Shown: positions 34,494 to 44,238 of the stretch, one piece after another
Layout of the letters: each line of letters starts with the position of its first letter
How positions within the stretch are numbered: position 1 is the first letter of the stretch
NCBI GenBank assembly: GCA_052400685.1
Contig: JBQTGJ010000023.1
Direction: 5' to 3' (one strand)
Length of the DNA: 59,266 nt
From: CAZHHH01 sp052400685
GTDB lineage: Bacteria > Bacteroidota > Bacteroidia > Bacteroidales > Marinilabiliaceae
Notes under the pieces: generated by a model
What the model was told of the DNA's origin: nothing
Database searches by the model: none
What the model saw: only the letters and a program-made list of their open reading frames with translations
Made by a program: the position numbers and the translations under genes

Positions 34494-36623
34494 TTATTTA
34501 ACCAAACCGCTTCGTATAAGCAACGCTTCGTTGGTAGGTTCGCAGCCTCTGAAATTGATGTATAAAGTCATCGGATCTTCAGTTCCTCCTTTCGATAATA
34601 TGTTATGGCGGAAACTGGCGGCTGTGGTTTTATCATATATCCCGTTTTGTTTGAACAGGGAGAATGCATCGGCATCCAAAACTTCGGCCCATTTGTAGCC
34701 GTAGTAACCGGCTGCATAACCACCGTTGAAGATGTGACCGAATGCCGGACTCATGGCACTGCCCTCAACTTCGGGAAACAGTTCGGTTTTTTCCATTGCT
34801 GCTTTTTCAAAATTGATGGCATCGCCCGAAATGGGAGAGGTGATGCTGTGCCAGGCCATGTCATTAAAGCCGAAGCTTAGTTGACGCACCGTTGAATAGC
34901 CACTCTCAAACTGATCGGCAGCAATGATGTTGTCAATCAGTCCGGCAGGAATAGGCTCCCCGGTTTGATAGTGGAAAGCGACATGTTGCAGCCATTCTTT
35001 TTCGGTGGCCCAGTTTTCCATGAGTTGTGAGGGTAACTCAACAAAGTCGCGGAAAACACTGGTGCCGGCTAAGCTTTCGTAGGTTACTTCGCTTAACATA
35101 CCATGCAGTGCATGACCAAATTCGTGAAGAAAAGTAGTCACTTCATTGAAGGTAAGCAGTGAGGGTTGTTTATCAGAACCAGGGGTGAAGTTACAAACCA
35201 CTGATATTTGTGGGCGGATATCCACACCATTGTCTTTATGTTGGTCCCGGAATGAGGTCATCCAGGCACCGCCCTGTTTTGAATTTCTGGGGAAGAAGTC
35301 GAGATATAACACCGAAAGGAAAGATCCATCTTCGTCGAAAACGTCATAGGCTTCTACATCGGGGTGATACACCTGTATGCTGGTATTACGTTTGAAGGTT
35401 AGCCCATATAATTTATTGGCCAGACTAAAAATACCTTCTTTAACTTTGTCAAGCTGAAAATATGGGCGCGTCATTTCATCGTTTAACTTAAAACGTGATG
35501 TCTTCAGCTTGTCGGAATAATAAGCAAAGTCCCAACGTTGCAATTGGTCTTTAAAGCCCAGTGTTTTAGCAAAATCGGCCACCTCTTTTACCTCTTTCCG
35601 GGCAAACGGGTAAGCTTTTTCAAACAACTCATTGAGAAATTCATTCACTTTTTGGGGTGACCTGGCCATGCGTTCTTCAAGTACGTAGTCGGCATGACTT
35701 GAATAGCCCAACAGGTTGGCTTTCTCCAATCGTAAGTTGGCTATGCGAATGATGTTGTCTTTGTTGTCTTGTTCGTTGTTGTTATTGGCTCTGAAAGCGT
35801 ATGCTTTGAATAGCTTTTCACGAAGATCGCGGTTATCGGCATATTTCATAAAAGGCATATAACTTGGGGCCTGCAGTGAAAACAGCCAGCCTTTCTGACC
35901 TTCACTTTTTGCCAGAGCAGCAGCTGCTTCAACATATTGGGCGGGCAGGCCGGCCAAATCGGCTTCGTTGGTAATATGCAGTTTAAAAGCGTTGGTTTCA
36001 GCCAAAACGTTCTCTCCGAATTGCAGAGCTAACTGTGATAGTTCGGCTGTTACTTCCCGGTAACGGGCTTTGGCTTCGCCCGAAAGCAATGCGCCCTGAC
36101 GAACAAAACCTTTATAGGTGTTTTCGAGTAATTTGATTTGCTCGGGTGTCAGTTTTAGTTTCTCTTTTTGGTCGTAAACCACTTTTACTCTTGCAAAGAG
36201 ATCCTCATTCAGCGCAATGTCATTACCATATTCCGATAGTAAAGGCGACACTTCGCGGGCGATGGCCTGAATGGTATCGTTGGTTGCAGCCGAATTAAGA
36301 TTGAAAAATATATTGCTGATGCGGTTAAGCAGTTTGCCTGTATTCTCCATTGCCTCAATGGTGTTTTTGAATGTGGGCTTCTCTGCATTGTTAACTATTT
36401 GGTCGATCTCTTCGCGACCTTGCTTCATCGCTTCTTTAAAAGCCGGCAGATAATGTTCCGCTTTTATTTCGTTGAAGGGTGGGGTTTGATGAGGCGTATT
36501 GAAACTTTTCAGTAGGGGGTTATTCATATCTGTATTATTTGTACATGAAATAGCTATTTGCATAGCAAGCAAACAGGCAAGACCAATTTTTGTTGTCCGC
36601 CCAAAAAAGTGTGTAGGTTTCAT
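34494..36623 (-). CDS. M3-family peptidyl-dipeptidase (Dcp-like) lipoprotein
   Basis: Zinc metallopeptidase of the M3 (thimet oligopeptidase/Dcp) family that degrades short peptides. The 709-residue protein carries a lipoprotein signal (AISC, cysteine at about 27), so it is likely attached in the periplasm rather than cytoplasmic like E. coli Dcp. The zinc-binding HEFGH is at residues 500-504, followed by ALHGMLS and the distal glutamate within FVELPSQLMENW. C-terminal segments FGHIFNGGYAAGYYGYKWAEV are also family-typical. The gene stands alone. No promoter motif was found upstream. Confidence 0.94.
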   Translation of the reverse strand: MKPTHFFGRTTKIGLACLLAMQIAISCTNNTDMNNPLLKSFNTPHQTPPFNEIKAEHYLPAFKEAMKQGREEIDQIVNNAEKPTFKNTIEAMENTGKLLNRISNIFFNLNSAATNDTIQAIAREVSPLLSEYGNDIALNEDLFARVKVVYDQKEKLKLTPEQIKLLENTYKGFVRQGALLSGEAKARYREVTAELSQLALQFGENVLAETNAFKLHITNEADLAGLPAQYVEAAAALAKSEGQKGWLFSLQAPSYMPFMKYADNRDLREKLFKAYAFRANNNNEQDNKDNIIRIANLRLEKANLLGYSSHADYVLEERMARSPQKVNEFLNELFEKAYPFARKEVKEVADFAKTLGFKDQLQRWDFAYYSDKLKTSRFKLNDEMTRPYFQLDKVKEGIFSLANKLYGLTFKRNTSIQVYHPDVEAYDVFDEDGSFLSVLYLDFFPRNSKQGGAWMTSFRDQHKDNGVDIRPQISVVCNFTPGSDKQPSLLTFNEVTTFLHEFGHALHGMLSEVTYESLAGTSVFRDFVELPSQLMENWATEKEWLQHVAFHYQTGEPIPAGLIDNIIAADQFESGYSTVRQLSFGFNDMAWHSITSPISGDAINFEKAAMEKTELFPEVEGSAMSPAFGHIFNGGYAAGYYGYKWAEVLDADAFSLFKQNGIYDKTTAASFRHNILSKGGTEDPMTLYINFRGCEPTNEALLIRSGLVK

Positions 36624-36868
36624 TGCGTTATAGATTTGTAGTTCCTGGTTTCTGATTAAGTAGTTTTGGGGGAGAGCTATTTTTTATCTGAGTGCAATTT
36701 TAAACAATATTGTCCGTTTGTCCAAAGCTGGGCGGCGCTCTTTATGTTTTGGAGGTATTTTTTTGAATCGCTTGATTGTTTGGTTCACACATATTACTTT
36801 TACCTTGTGTGCAATTTTAAAATATAAGGTTAATGTTTTGTCTAATAATTATCTAATCTATTCCTATT

Positions 36869-37861
36869 ATGAAGACGATGAAAAAAGTTGTGTTGTTAAT
36901 GGTTTTATCCTTAATGGGATGGAATATAACTTATTCGCAAGAGCAGATCACTGATTTTTTACATGCTGCGGAGCAGGGCGTCAAGCAAGATGCTTCTGTT
37001 TTAGCCGACGCTTATCTTAAACCTTACGGTGATATGCTGGGTAAGACGCTTAATGGCGGCTGGTATAATACGGCAAAGGTTCACGGTATTTTGGGTTTCG
37101 ATTTAACATTCGGAGTTAATATGGCAATGGTGCCAACCTCCAAACAGACTGTTGATATGAATTCATTGTTGCCAAAGATGAGTGACGGGTGGAGTTTGCA
37201 GAATTCTGCCAATAACATTGCTCCAACCGTGGCCGGTGAAATGGCTGAAGCCAACCGGCCTGTTTTGGAGTATAATAATGTTGAAACGTTTACCATGCCC
37301 AATGGCTCTGGCTTTGACAAGATGCCTATGCCAATTTTGCAGGCTTCGGTAGGGTTGCCTTTTCATACCGACATCTCGCTTCGTTATGTTCCAAAAATGA
37401 GTCTGGGTGATGCCGGTAAAATTGGGTTGTATGGTTTTGCCTTAAAGCACAGTTTAAAAGATTATATCCCGTTTGTGAAGCGATTGCCCGCATTACAAGC
37501 CTCTCTGTTACTTGGTTACACTAATTTGTCGGGCGAAGTTGATGTCGATTATATGAACGGAGATGACCAGAAACTGGAAATTGGTGCAGGTGGTTTTACC
37601 TCGCGTTTACTGGTTGGTGTTAATATTCCCGTTTTGGCTGTTTATGCCGGTATGGGGTATGGCAGCACCAACAGCGATTTCGACTTAACGGGTAGTTATG
37701 CTGGTTTGGGAGATGATCCCATTTCTTTGTCGTACAAAAATACCGGTTTCGATTTTAATGCCGGGATGCGCATTCGTTTGGGCTTCTTCTCAATTCATGG
37801 CGATTACACCATTGGCGACTATTCGATGCTGACTGCCGGCGTGGGCTTTAATTTCAGATAG
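36869..37861 (+). CDS. DUF6588-family outer membrane barrel protein
   Basis: This 330-residue exported protein (signal peptide about 1-23, ending ITYSQ) resembles the DUF6588 family of Bacteroidota. Segments of alternating polarity make it a predicted beta-barrel, and the last residue pattern (GVGFNFR) ends on a terminal aromatic strand. The N-terminal helix region includes LADAYLKPYGDMLGKTLNGGWYNTAKVH, and the family-typical lead into GFDLTFGV follows. Function is unknown. It is a single gene with a strong terminator. A methionine four codons in (MKKVV) is an equally plausible start. Confidence 0.75.
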   Translation: MKTMKKVVLLMVLSLMGWNITYSQEQITDFLHAAEQGVKQDASVLADAYLKPYGDMLGKTLNGGWYNTAKVHGILGFDLTFGVNMAMVPTSKQTVDMNSLLPKMSDGWSLQNSANNIAPTVAGEMAEANRPVLEYNNVETFTMPNGSGFDKMPMPILQASVGLPFHTDISLRYVPKMSLGDAGKIGLYGFALKHSLKDYIPFVKRLPALQASLLLGYTNLSGEVDVDYMNGDDQKLEIGAGGFTSRLLVGVNIPVLAVYAGMGYGSTNSDFDLTGSYAGLGDDPISLSYKNTGFDFNAGMRIRLGFFSIHGDYTIGDYSMLTAGVGFNFR

Positions 37862-37908
37862 TTCTTGTCTCGAAGCAGTACCTGACAGGCAATCAATCCT
37901 GACAATAT

Positions 37909-37950
37909 ATCGTTCGATAGCAATTAATTGTTGTCGAACGATTTTTTTTA
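37909..37950 (+). terminator. Terminator after DUF6588 gene
   Basis: ATCGTTCGA / TCGAACGAT encloses a second small stem (CAAT/ATTG) and is followed by eight T, 47 bases after the stop. Confidence 0.85.
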
Positions 37951-38039
37951 TAGTGATAGAGAAGTCAGTAACAAGTTACAAAAGTGAAAAGGTTTAGGAT
38001 TTCAAATTAAACAGGGTCAGTGCTTTATAATTTGCTTGG

Positions 38040-38132
38040 TATCAATTTTAGCGTCACAATAATAAGCCAATTGGGGTGCGGCGTAATAACGTGATAGTTG
38101 AGAAACTAAATTACATACATAACAATCCGGTT
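38040..38132 (+). pseudogene. C-terminal remnant of a RAYT/Y1 transposase
   Basis: One frame reads YQF-stop-RHNNKPI, then VIVEKLNYIHNNPVAEGF. This matches the C-terminal region of REP-associated tyrosine (IS200-like Y1) transposases and lines up with YQFWRHDNKPV...INEKINYI in the pseudogene at 58025-58489. The tryptophan codon between F and R is TAG here (38049-38051). Both the catalytic N-terminus and the true C-terminus are missing. It is a decayed fossil with no function expected. Confidence 0.75.
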
Positions 38133-38272
38133 GCAGAAGGCTTTATTTGGTTGCTGATTTATGGTTGTTATGCCACTGTTTTGAATAGTTGGGTTGAGAG
38201 TTTTTTTTGCTTTAAGTCTTTTTTAGTCCCCCTTTGGAAGCCTTTGTTTATAAGCCTTTCAGGAGGGGGGCA

Positions 38273-38383
38273 AAAGTATCAATCCTTTTCCCTGAAAGTA
38301 TCAATCCTTTTTACTAAAAGTATCAATCCTTTTCCCTGAAAGTATCAATCCTTTTTACTAAAAGTATCAATCCTTCTTTTTAG
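38273..38383 (+). repeat. 22-base tandem repeat, five units in alternating variants
   Basis: Two unit types alternate: AAAGTATCAATCCTTTTCCCTG and AAAGTATCAATCCTTTTTACTA, giving a 44-base higher-order period. The order is type 1, 2, 1, 2 and then a partial fifth unit that diverges after CAATCCTT. The period is not a multiple of three and no gene spans it. Confidence 0.9.
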
Positions 38384-38619
38384 AACACTCAAAAAGTGTT
38401 TGGTTTCCAATAATTTTAAAAAATGATTGGAACATGCCTTGATTTTATAAATAGCGTTATATAATGCTGACAAAAAGGTTTAACTTCTTCGTTATGTTTG
38501 TCTCCAAAATATTTATTTGGAGTAAATACCCCTTTTTCGGACTTCGTATTTCTTTGCATTTGAATATTTCTTATCAGGCATTTGAGTTTTCTTGATATCA
38601 CTATTCCGTGTTTGTTTTT

Positions 38620-38745
38620 ATGGCAACTACTACGTTATTTTTGCCATAAAAACAGTCATTTATAAAAATAAACTCCTTAATTTTTTTTGACTTCACAAGC
38701 CTTGCATTTGAACTTTATATTTCAGAAACTTAGTTTATAGACATA
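38620..38745 (-). repeat. Dispersed palindromic element, reverse-oriented diverged copy (I)
   Basis: Read on the minus strand it has TATAAAGTTCAAATGCAAGGC, TTGTGAAGTC, AAATGACTGTTTTTATGGC and AATAACGTAGTAGTTG, in the same order as the other copies. It is the only clear copy in this orientation. Confidence 0.65.
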
Positions 38746-38821
38746 TTTTATTTTGCGGTTGGTAATTGTATTTTTTTGGTTTTTAATGTTCTGTTAGGTG
38801 AATCGGGTCTGTTAAAATGTG

Positions 38822-38885
38822 TCAAAAAGTTAAAAAGAATTGCCATTTTCTTCATTGATGCCGTTCATAATAAGGTTTAATTTTG
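38822..38885 (+). promoter_or_regulatory. Promoter with upstream activator-type box (DUF5703-GH35 unit)
   Basis: The box TCAAAAAGTTAAAA (38822-38835) is followed after 19 bases by TTG (38855-38857), 20 bases and TAATTTTG (38878-38885). The same box, spacings and -7 sequence recur at 50329-50392. A further GTTAAAA lies at 38811-38817, 18 bases upstream of the one in the box. The predicted leader is about 80 bases. Confidence 0.7.
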
Positions 38886-38974
38886 AGTTTAGTTATTGAT
38901 TATTTTTTTGGATAACTAATTCCCTTGTTTCGGTTATAGGGTTTTATTCATTGATTTAAAATTAGATTGTTTAT

Positions 38975-41350
38975 ATGAAGGTGCTGATTTTTATTTTTTT
39001 AGTGGTCATTGTTGGTCTGGCAGGCTGTAAAAATGATGAAGTTTTTTATACCGACCAATACAACGTTGTTTGGCATGAACAAAGTAAAGGAAGTCTTGAA
39101 TCAATGCCTGTAAACGGCCATAGTATTGGATGTAATGTTTGGGTTGAAGATGGTGATTTGCTGTTTTATGCCGCTCAGAGTGGTGCTTTCGATGAGAATA
39201 ACGAATCTTTGAAATTGGGAAGGTTTCGTATCAGATTGGATCCGAATCCTTTAGCGGACAGTTGTCGGTTTGTGCAAGAGTTAAAATTACACGATGGGTA
39301 TGCCCACATTCAGAGTGACCATCCCAAATATGGAAAGGTTGATATTAGATTTTGGGTCGAAGCTGAACGTCCGGTTGTTCATGTGGATCTTTCTTCTACC
39401 GTTGAGACTCAAATGAAGGTTAGTTATGAATCGTGGCGTTATGAGGATGTTCCCTTGCCGGCCCGGAAGATTGGCGGTGTTAAAAGCCGTCGGGCTTCAT
39501 TGTTCGACTTTGATTGTTATTTGGTTGATATGGTCAAATTTGGCGATGTTATGGAGGTTGAAGAAAATGGCCTGTGGTTTTATCATAATAATGGTGAAAA
39601 TAAATCGGCCTTCGATTTTGTGGTCGACCAACAACATCTGGAGTCAGTTAAAAATAAGCTTGATAATCCTTTGCAAAATTTGGTGTCAGGCGGATGGATG
39701 ACAGGTGATGAGCTTAATTTTCAGGGTGTGTCAAATGGTACTTATGCCGAAACAAAGTTCGTGTCATGGAATTTTGAATCCTCTAAAGCTTCTGAAAAGC
39801 ATACGCTCGACGTTTTTGCGATGGTTCAGCAGTCCAATGTAAAGAAGTGGAAGAAAGATGTTGAAGAAATGGCCTATAGCGGAGTGGCTCGATCGGAATT
39901 GTTTAGGAATACGGTTAAGTGGTGGAATCGTTTTTGGGATCGTTCATATGTTGTTGTCAATAAAGGGAAAGGGGAAGATGATAAACCCTGGATCTTAGGT
40001 CGCAATTATAATTTGTTCCGATACCAGTTGGGCGGAAATACGTATGGTCGGATGCCCACTAAATTTAATGGGGGCAATTTAACCGTTGATCCGGGTTTTA
40101 TTTCTAATGACTTTTTGTATGATCCTGATTTTCGTCGATGGGGCGGAGGATCCTTTACTGCTCAAAATCAGCGATTGGTTTATTGGCCAATGCTTAAAAG
40201 CGGTGATTTTGAAACAATATTGCCACAATTTGAGTTTTATCGAAAAGCGTTGAATAATGCGTTGCTGCGAACTCATGTTTATTGGGGACATGGAGGTTGT
40301 TGCTTTACAGAACAAATGCAGCAATCTGGCTTGCCCATAGCCTCGCATTATGGTTTTGTGAAAAATGGTTATTGGATTATGAACCGGTCTGAGAATTTGG
40401 AACCAGGGCTTCAGTCAAATCCTTTTGTTCAAACTCTTTATCAGAACCAGCTTGAGTTTGCATTTATGATTCTTCAATACTACGAGTATTCTGGAAACGA
40501 CATTTCGGCCTATATACCGTTCGTTTATAATTGTGTGAAGTTTTACAATGAGCATTATCAATACCGGAATATACAACGTACTGGTCAGCCTTATGATAAA
40601 AATGATAAATTGGTGTTATATCCTACAACACCTGGCGAAAATAGTCCAAATTCAACCAATGCTTCAGATGCGGTTGCCGGTTTCACGGCTGTTGTTAAAG
40701 CGGCTTTAAATTTACCAGCTTCAGTACTGCCTGATAGCCTTCGGGCTTATATAGAGGCGGTTAAGCCTCATATTCCTGATCTGGAACTTTATACTCACAC
40801 AGTCGACAGTAATAATTATACGTTGTTTCGCGAATCGAAGGAAGATTCTCTTTGGCATTCTGGATTTATGCCATCATTATATGTTTTGTTTCCATACCAT
40901 TTGGTTAATTTTAAGATGCCCGAATTTGAATATGCAATGAATGTGTGGAAATATAAAATGAGTGAGAGCAATAAATCTAATTATGCCAGCTGGCGACCAG
41001 GGGTTTTTATGGGGGCTGAGTTGCAGTTAGTCGATTATTGTAAAGAGCAATTATTGAGAAAATTAGGCGATTCGGGACGTCGATATCCAACTTTTTGGGG
41101 CCCGGGGCATGATTGGGTGCCAGATCATAACTGGGGTGGAAGTGGCATGATTGGGATGCAGGAAATGTTGCTTCAGGAAATTGAAGGTAAAATTTATTTG
41201 TTTCCAGCTTGGCCGTCGGTCTGGGATGTGAAGTTTAAACTGTACGCTTCGAAGAACACGGTTGTTGAAGCTGAGTTAGTTAGGGGACAAGTGGTTAATT
41301 TGAAGGTGACACCAGCTGGCAGGATGGGTGATGTTGTTGTTAATTTGTAA
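38975..41350 (+). CDS. DUF5703-like lipoprotein, probable (alpha/alpha)6 glycosidase
   Basis: This 791-residue lipoprotein (lipobox VGLAGC, Cys at about 18) starts the pectin cluster. It resembles DUF5703-type proteins with a GH95-like layout: an N-terminal beta-sandwich to about 300, then a helical domain. The helical part has WWNRFWDRSY, LFRYQLGGNTYGRMPTKFNG, HVYWGHGGCCFTEQM and YPTTPGENSPNSTNASDAV, motifs seen in GH95/GH65-like helical barrels. Activity is not established. Position beside rhamnogalacturonan enzymes suggests a periplasmic oligosaccharide-cleaving role (inference). The GH35 gene follows after 8 bases, so they are co-transcribed. Confidence 0.7.
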   Translation: MKVLIFIFLVVIVGLAGCKNDEVFYTDQYNVVWHEQSKGSLESMPVNGHSIGCNVWVEDGDLLFYAAQSGAFDENNESLKLGRFRIRLDPNPLADSCRFVQELKLHDGYAHIQSDHPKYGKVDIRFWVEAERPVVHVDLSSTVETQMKVSYESWRYEDVPLPARKIGGVKSRRASLFDFDCYLVDMVKFGDVMEVEENGLWFYHNNGENKSAFDFVVDQQHLESVKNKLDNPLQNLVSGGWMTGDELNFQGVSNGTYAETKFVSWNFESSKASEKHTLDVFAMVQQSNVKKWKKDVEEMAYSGVARSELFRNTVKWWNRFWDRSYVVVNKGKGEDDKPWILGRNYNLFRYQLGGNTYGRMPTKFNGGNLTVDPGFISNDFLYDPDFRRWGGGSFTAQNQRLVYWPMLKSGDFETILPQFEFYRKALNNALLRTHVYWGHGGCCFTEQMQQSGLPIASHYGFVKNGYWIMNRSENLEPGLQSNPFVQTLYQNQLEFAFMILQYYEYSGNDISAYIPFVYNCVKFYNEHYQYRNIQRTGQPYDKNDKLVLYPTTPGENSPNSTNASDAVAGFTAVVKAALNLPASVLPDSLRAYIEAVKPHIPDLELYTHTVDSNNYTLFRESKEDSLWHSGFMPSLYVLFPYHLVNFKMPEFEYAMNVWKYKMSESNKSNYASWRPGVFMGAELQLVDYCKEQLLRKLGDSGRRYPTFWGPGHDWVPDHNWGGSGMIGMQEMLLQEIEGKIYLFPAWPSVWDVKFKLYASKNTVVEAELVRGQVVNLKVTPAGRMGDVVVNL

Positions 41351-41358
41351 TATCCATT

Positions 41359-44148
41359 ATGATTCGTTTTTATTTTTCTGTATTTGTCTTTTTATTTGGT
41401 TCCTTTATTTCAGAAGCGCAAACGGTTTTTTTTGACACTTCCGCGATGAATAATGAGGTGCAGTCTGGTCATTTGAAGATGGGAAATCCCGGTCCTGATG
41501 GCGCTCAATTGCTGGTTAATAACCGGTATTTGACCTTACATGGAAAACCAATTATTCCCGTTATGGGCGAGATGCACTTTTCCCGTTGTCCGGAAGCAGA
41601 ATGGGAGAATCTTATTCTTAAAATGAAAGCCAATGGAATTAATATCATAGCAACTTATGTTTTTTGGATATATCATGAAGAAATAGAAGGCCGGTTTGAT
41701 TGGTCGGGGAATAAAAATTTCAGAAAGTTTATTGAATTATGCGCGCAACATGGTATGTGGGTTTATCCCCGTTTAGGCCCCTGGTGTCATGGTGAAGTTC
41801 GAAATGGCGCAATGCCCGATTGGATTCTTAATAAGACAAATATGTCTGACCGGACGAATCATCCGGTATATCAACATTACGCTGAGCGTTGGTTGGGTGA
41901 GGTGGCTAATCAAATGTCGGGGTTGTATTATAAAGATGGCGGTCCTGTTATTGGTGTTCAACTTGAAAATGAATATTGGCGCGGTAAGAAAGGGGAGGCG
42001 CATATCGTCTGGTTAAAGCAGGTGGTGCGCAAATCAGGGGTTGATGTGCCTTTATATACTGTTACCGGCTGGCGTCACGCTTCTGTGCCGCAGGATGAGG
42101 TTATTCCTTTGTGGGGCGGTTATCCCTCGGCACCATGGGCTACAAATATTAAGTCTGCAGGTGCTAATCCTGTTTTTGATTTTGAGTCGCCGGCTAATGT
42201 TGAAAATATTGGTAATGAAGTCTCCACTTCCAAAGGGTATTCTGTCGATTATTCCCGATATCCTTATTTTACCTGTGAGTTGGGTGTTGGGAATCAGATA
42301 ACATACCATCGTCGGCCTGTCATTGGGTCGCTCGAAGGACTGGCAATAGCCACCGTAAAGGTCGGCTCGGGAAGCAATTTGCCCGGGTATTATGTCTTTG
42401 CCGGTGGTAGTAATCCGGTCGGACTACTCACCACTTTGCAGGAGGAGAAGGACGATACCGGCTATTGGAATGATTACCCAGTCATATCATATGATTTTCA
42501 AGCTGCTATTCGTGAGACAGGCGAATTATCGCCGGCTTACCAGGAACTTAAGAAACTGCATTATTTTTTAAATGAATTTGGTGATCGGCTGGCTCCCATG
42601 TCTTCCGTCCTGCCTGAGTCCAATTCCGATCATGCTCTCAGGTGTGCTGTAAGAGCTAAGGATAATTCAGGGTTTTTATTCGTCTCTAATTACAGTCGTA
42701 ATACGGCATTAATGCCCTGTAAAAAACAGCAATTTAGTGTTACTACCAACAATGAAGTCATAGTGCTGCCAAAACATCCTGTGACTATTCCTGACAGTTC
42801 TGTTTTTATCTGGCCATTTAATTTTGAGATGGGTGATGCATTGTTGAAATATGCGACAGCACAGCCGGTAGCCAAAATGGATGGTCTTGCTGCTGATACC
42901 TGGTTTTTTGTGCAGAATGGGAGCATTGTTCCTGAATTTGTGCTGGATGCTACATCAGTTACCAGTGTAAGTTTTAACCATCAAAGAGTTAAAGCCGCAA
43001 AAGATGATTATGTTGTTCGGGTTGAGAACCCTGGAATTCAGCCTGGTCTCGAATTTTTAGATATTAAGGGCGCCGCTCATCGCATCGTGGTATTAAGCCC
43101 AGCTGAGGCTCAACAGATGTGGCTGGTGTCAAACGATTTGGGTAAAAATTTATTTGTCTCGGATGTAAATCTGACACTTAGTAATGCGTCTTTGCACTTA
43201 TTTGGCGAACAGCCCACCGGTGAGGTGTTTGCTTTCGAAGACAATTCATTTGCGAAGTTGCCGGAAGCGATTGATACATTAGGCTGGTTTACCCGTCATT
43301 TGTTTAATCAGCCTGCAAAAGCTTTTACCGCCAAAGTCAGACCTCAAAATTATTTTGAGAAGGCTAAATGGTTAAAGTCAACCCCCGAAAAAATTTCGTC
43401 CAGACAACAGTTGTTTCATACTTTTTTTGTGAAAGAAATAGGTGTTTACCAAACATCGGAAATCAAGGCGGCTACATTGTTTTGTTATTCTGATGTGGAA
43501 GCCAGATTGAGGGTGAATGGCCGCTGGGTTAATCAGCCCCTGATTCCGGGTAGCGCCAATGCCATTGATTTGACTGGTTATCTGCACAAAGGTGAAAATG
43601 TGTTGTTGGTTGATGTGCCTTTTGTTGAAAGCAATGGCGGTTGGATAGCCAGTCTTGTGGTTGATTTTTTGAATTCTGATCGGTTGGAAATACCGTCCGA
43701 CAGATCATGGCTTTCGGTAACCGATTATCGTATCCCGGTATATGGCCAGGCTTTGCGAAATGCGGCGGAGCCGGTTGTAATGGATAACCGACCCATGCCT
43801 TTGGATATTCCGGGGTGGCCTGTACGATTTGCCATTGAGCTGCCTGATTTGGATTTTTCAGGGCTTCAGAATTTGTACCTAAATATTAATTATAGGGGTG
43901 ATAAAGCGAAGTTGAGATTGAATAACCGATTGGTGGCCGATAATTTCTATAATGGCGAAGTTTTTAGTGTTGCATTAAAAAAGCTGCGGCGTCAGTTAAC
44001 TGCCGGAACACTTGAGCTGGAGCTGTCACCTTTAAAAAAAGAGGCGCTCATCTATTTTGAGAAGGTGGACAGGACTATGCTGTTTAATGCCGGCGTAACT
44101 TCTGTAACGGTCAAACCAATTTATTCATCGGAGATAGGTGTTGAGTAG
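41359..44148 (+). CDS. GH35 beta-galactosidase, exported
   Basis: Glycoside hydrolase family 35 enzyme, expected to remove terminal beta-galactose with retention. The 929-residue protein has a signal peptide (about 1-20, ending ISEAQ). The GH35 barrel starts with GKPIIPVMGEMHFSRCPEAEW and includes YVFWIYHE. The acid/base is E205 in QLENEYW and the nucleophile is E307 in YFTCELG. Beta-sandwich domains fill the C-terminal half. In a pectin cluster the likely substrates are galactan or arabinogalactan side chains of rhamnogalacturonan-I (inference from context). It directly follows the DUF5703-like gene. Confidence 0.93.
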   Translation: MIRFYFSVFVFLFGSFISEAQTVFFDTSAMNNEVQSGHLKMGNPGPDGAQLLVNNRYLTLHGKPIIPVMGEMHFSRCPEAEWENLILKMKANGINIIATYVFWIYHEEIEGRFDWSGNKNFRKFIELCAQHGMWVYPRLGPWCHGEVRNGAMPDWILNKTNMSDRTNHPVYQHYAERWLGEVANQMSGLYYKDGGPVIGVQLENEYWRGKKGEAHIVWLKQVVRKSGVDVPLYTVTGWRHASVPQDEVIPLWGGYPSAPWATNIKSAGANPVFDFESPANVENIGNEVSTSKGYSVDYSRYPYFTCELGVGNQITYHRRPVIGSLEGLAIATVKVGSGSNLPGYYVFAGGSNPVGLLTTLQEEKDDTGYWNDYPVISYDFQAAIRETGELSPAYQELKKLHYFLNEFGDRLAPMSSVLPESNSDHALRCAVRAKDNSGFLFVSNYSRNTALMPCKKQQFSVTTNNEVIVLPKHPVTIPDSSVFIWPFNFEMGDALLKYATAQPVAKMDGLAADTWFFVQNGSIVPEFVLDATSVTSVSFNHQRVKAAKDDYVVRVENPGIQPGLEFLDIKGAAHRIVVLSPAEAQQMWLVSNDLGKNLFVSDVNLTLSNASLHLFGEQPTGEVFAFEDNSFAKLPEAIDTLGWFTRHLFNQPAKAFTAKVRPQNYFEKAKWLKSTPEKISSRQQLFHTFFVKEIGVYQTSEIKAATLFCYSDVEARLRVNGRWVNQPLIPGSANAIDLTGYLHKGENVLLVDVPFVESNGGWIASLVVDFLNSDRLEIPSDRSWLSVTDYRIPVYGQALRNAAEPVVMDNRPMPLDIPGWPVRFAIELPDLDFSGLQNLYLNINYRGDKAKLRLNNRLVADNFYNGEVFSVALKKLRRQLTAGTLELELSPLKKEALIYFEKVDRTMLFNAGVTSVTVKPIYSSEIGVE

Positions 44149-44149
44149 T

Positions 44150-44200
44150 CGTCAAATATAAATTGAACCGATTTGAGAGTAAGTGTAACGACGAGTTATC
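44150..44200 (+). repeat. Possible short remnant of the dispersed element (copy K)
   Basis: TCAAATATAAATTGAAC and GTAAGTGTAACGACGAGTT resemble the two ends of the element with the middle lost, just after the GH35 stop. Similarity is limited. Confidence 0.35.
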
Positions 44201-44238
44201 CCATTTTTTAAAATTTATAACATAAACTATATAATATC

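Larger units (their letters stand above)
38384..38974. promoter_or_regulatory. Upstream region of the pectin cluster
   Basis: No gene is seen. The AT-rich stretch contains a reverse-oriented copy of the dispersed element (listed separately) and the promoter with upstream box at 38822-38885. Short open frames on the minus strand here have no family resemblance. Confidence 0.5.

Noticed and set aside
38416..38601. 61-residue minus-strand frame in the spacer before the pectin cluster
   Set aside because: No homology is recognised, and it lies in AT-rich sequence flanked by repeats.
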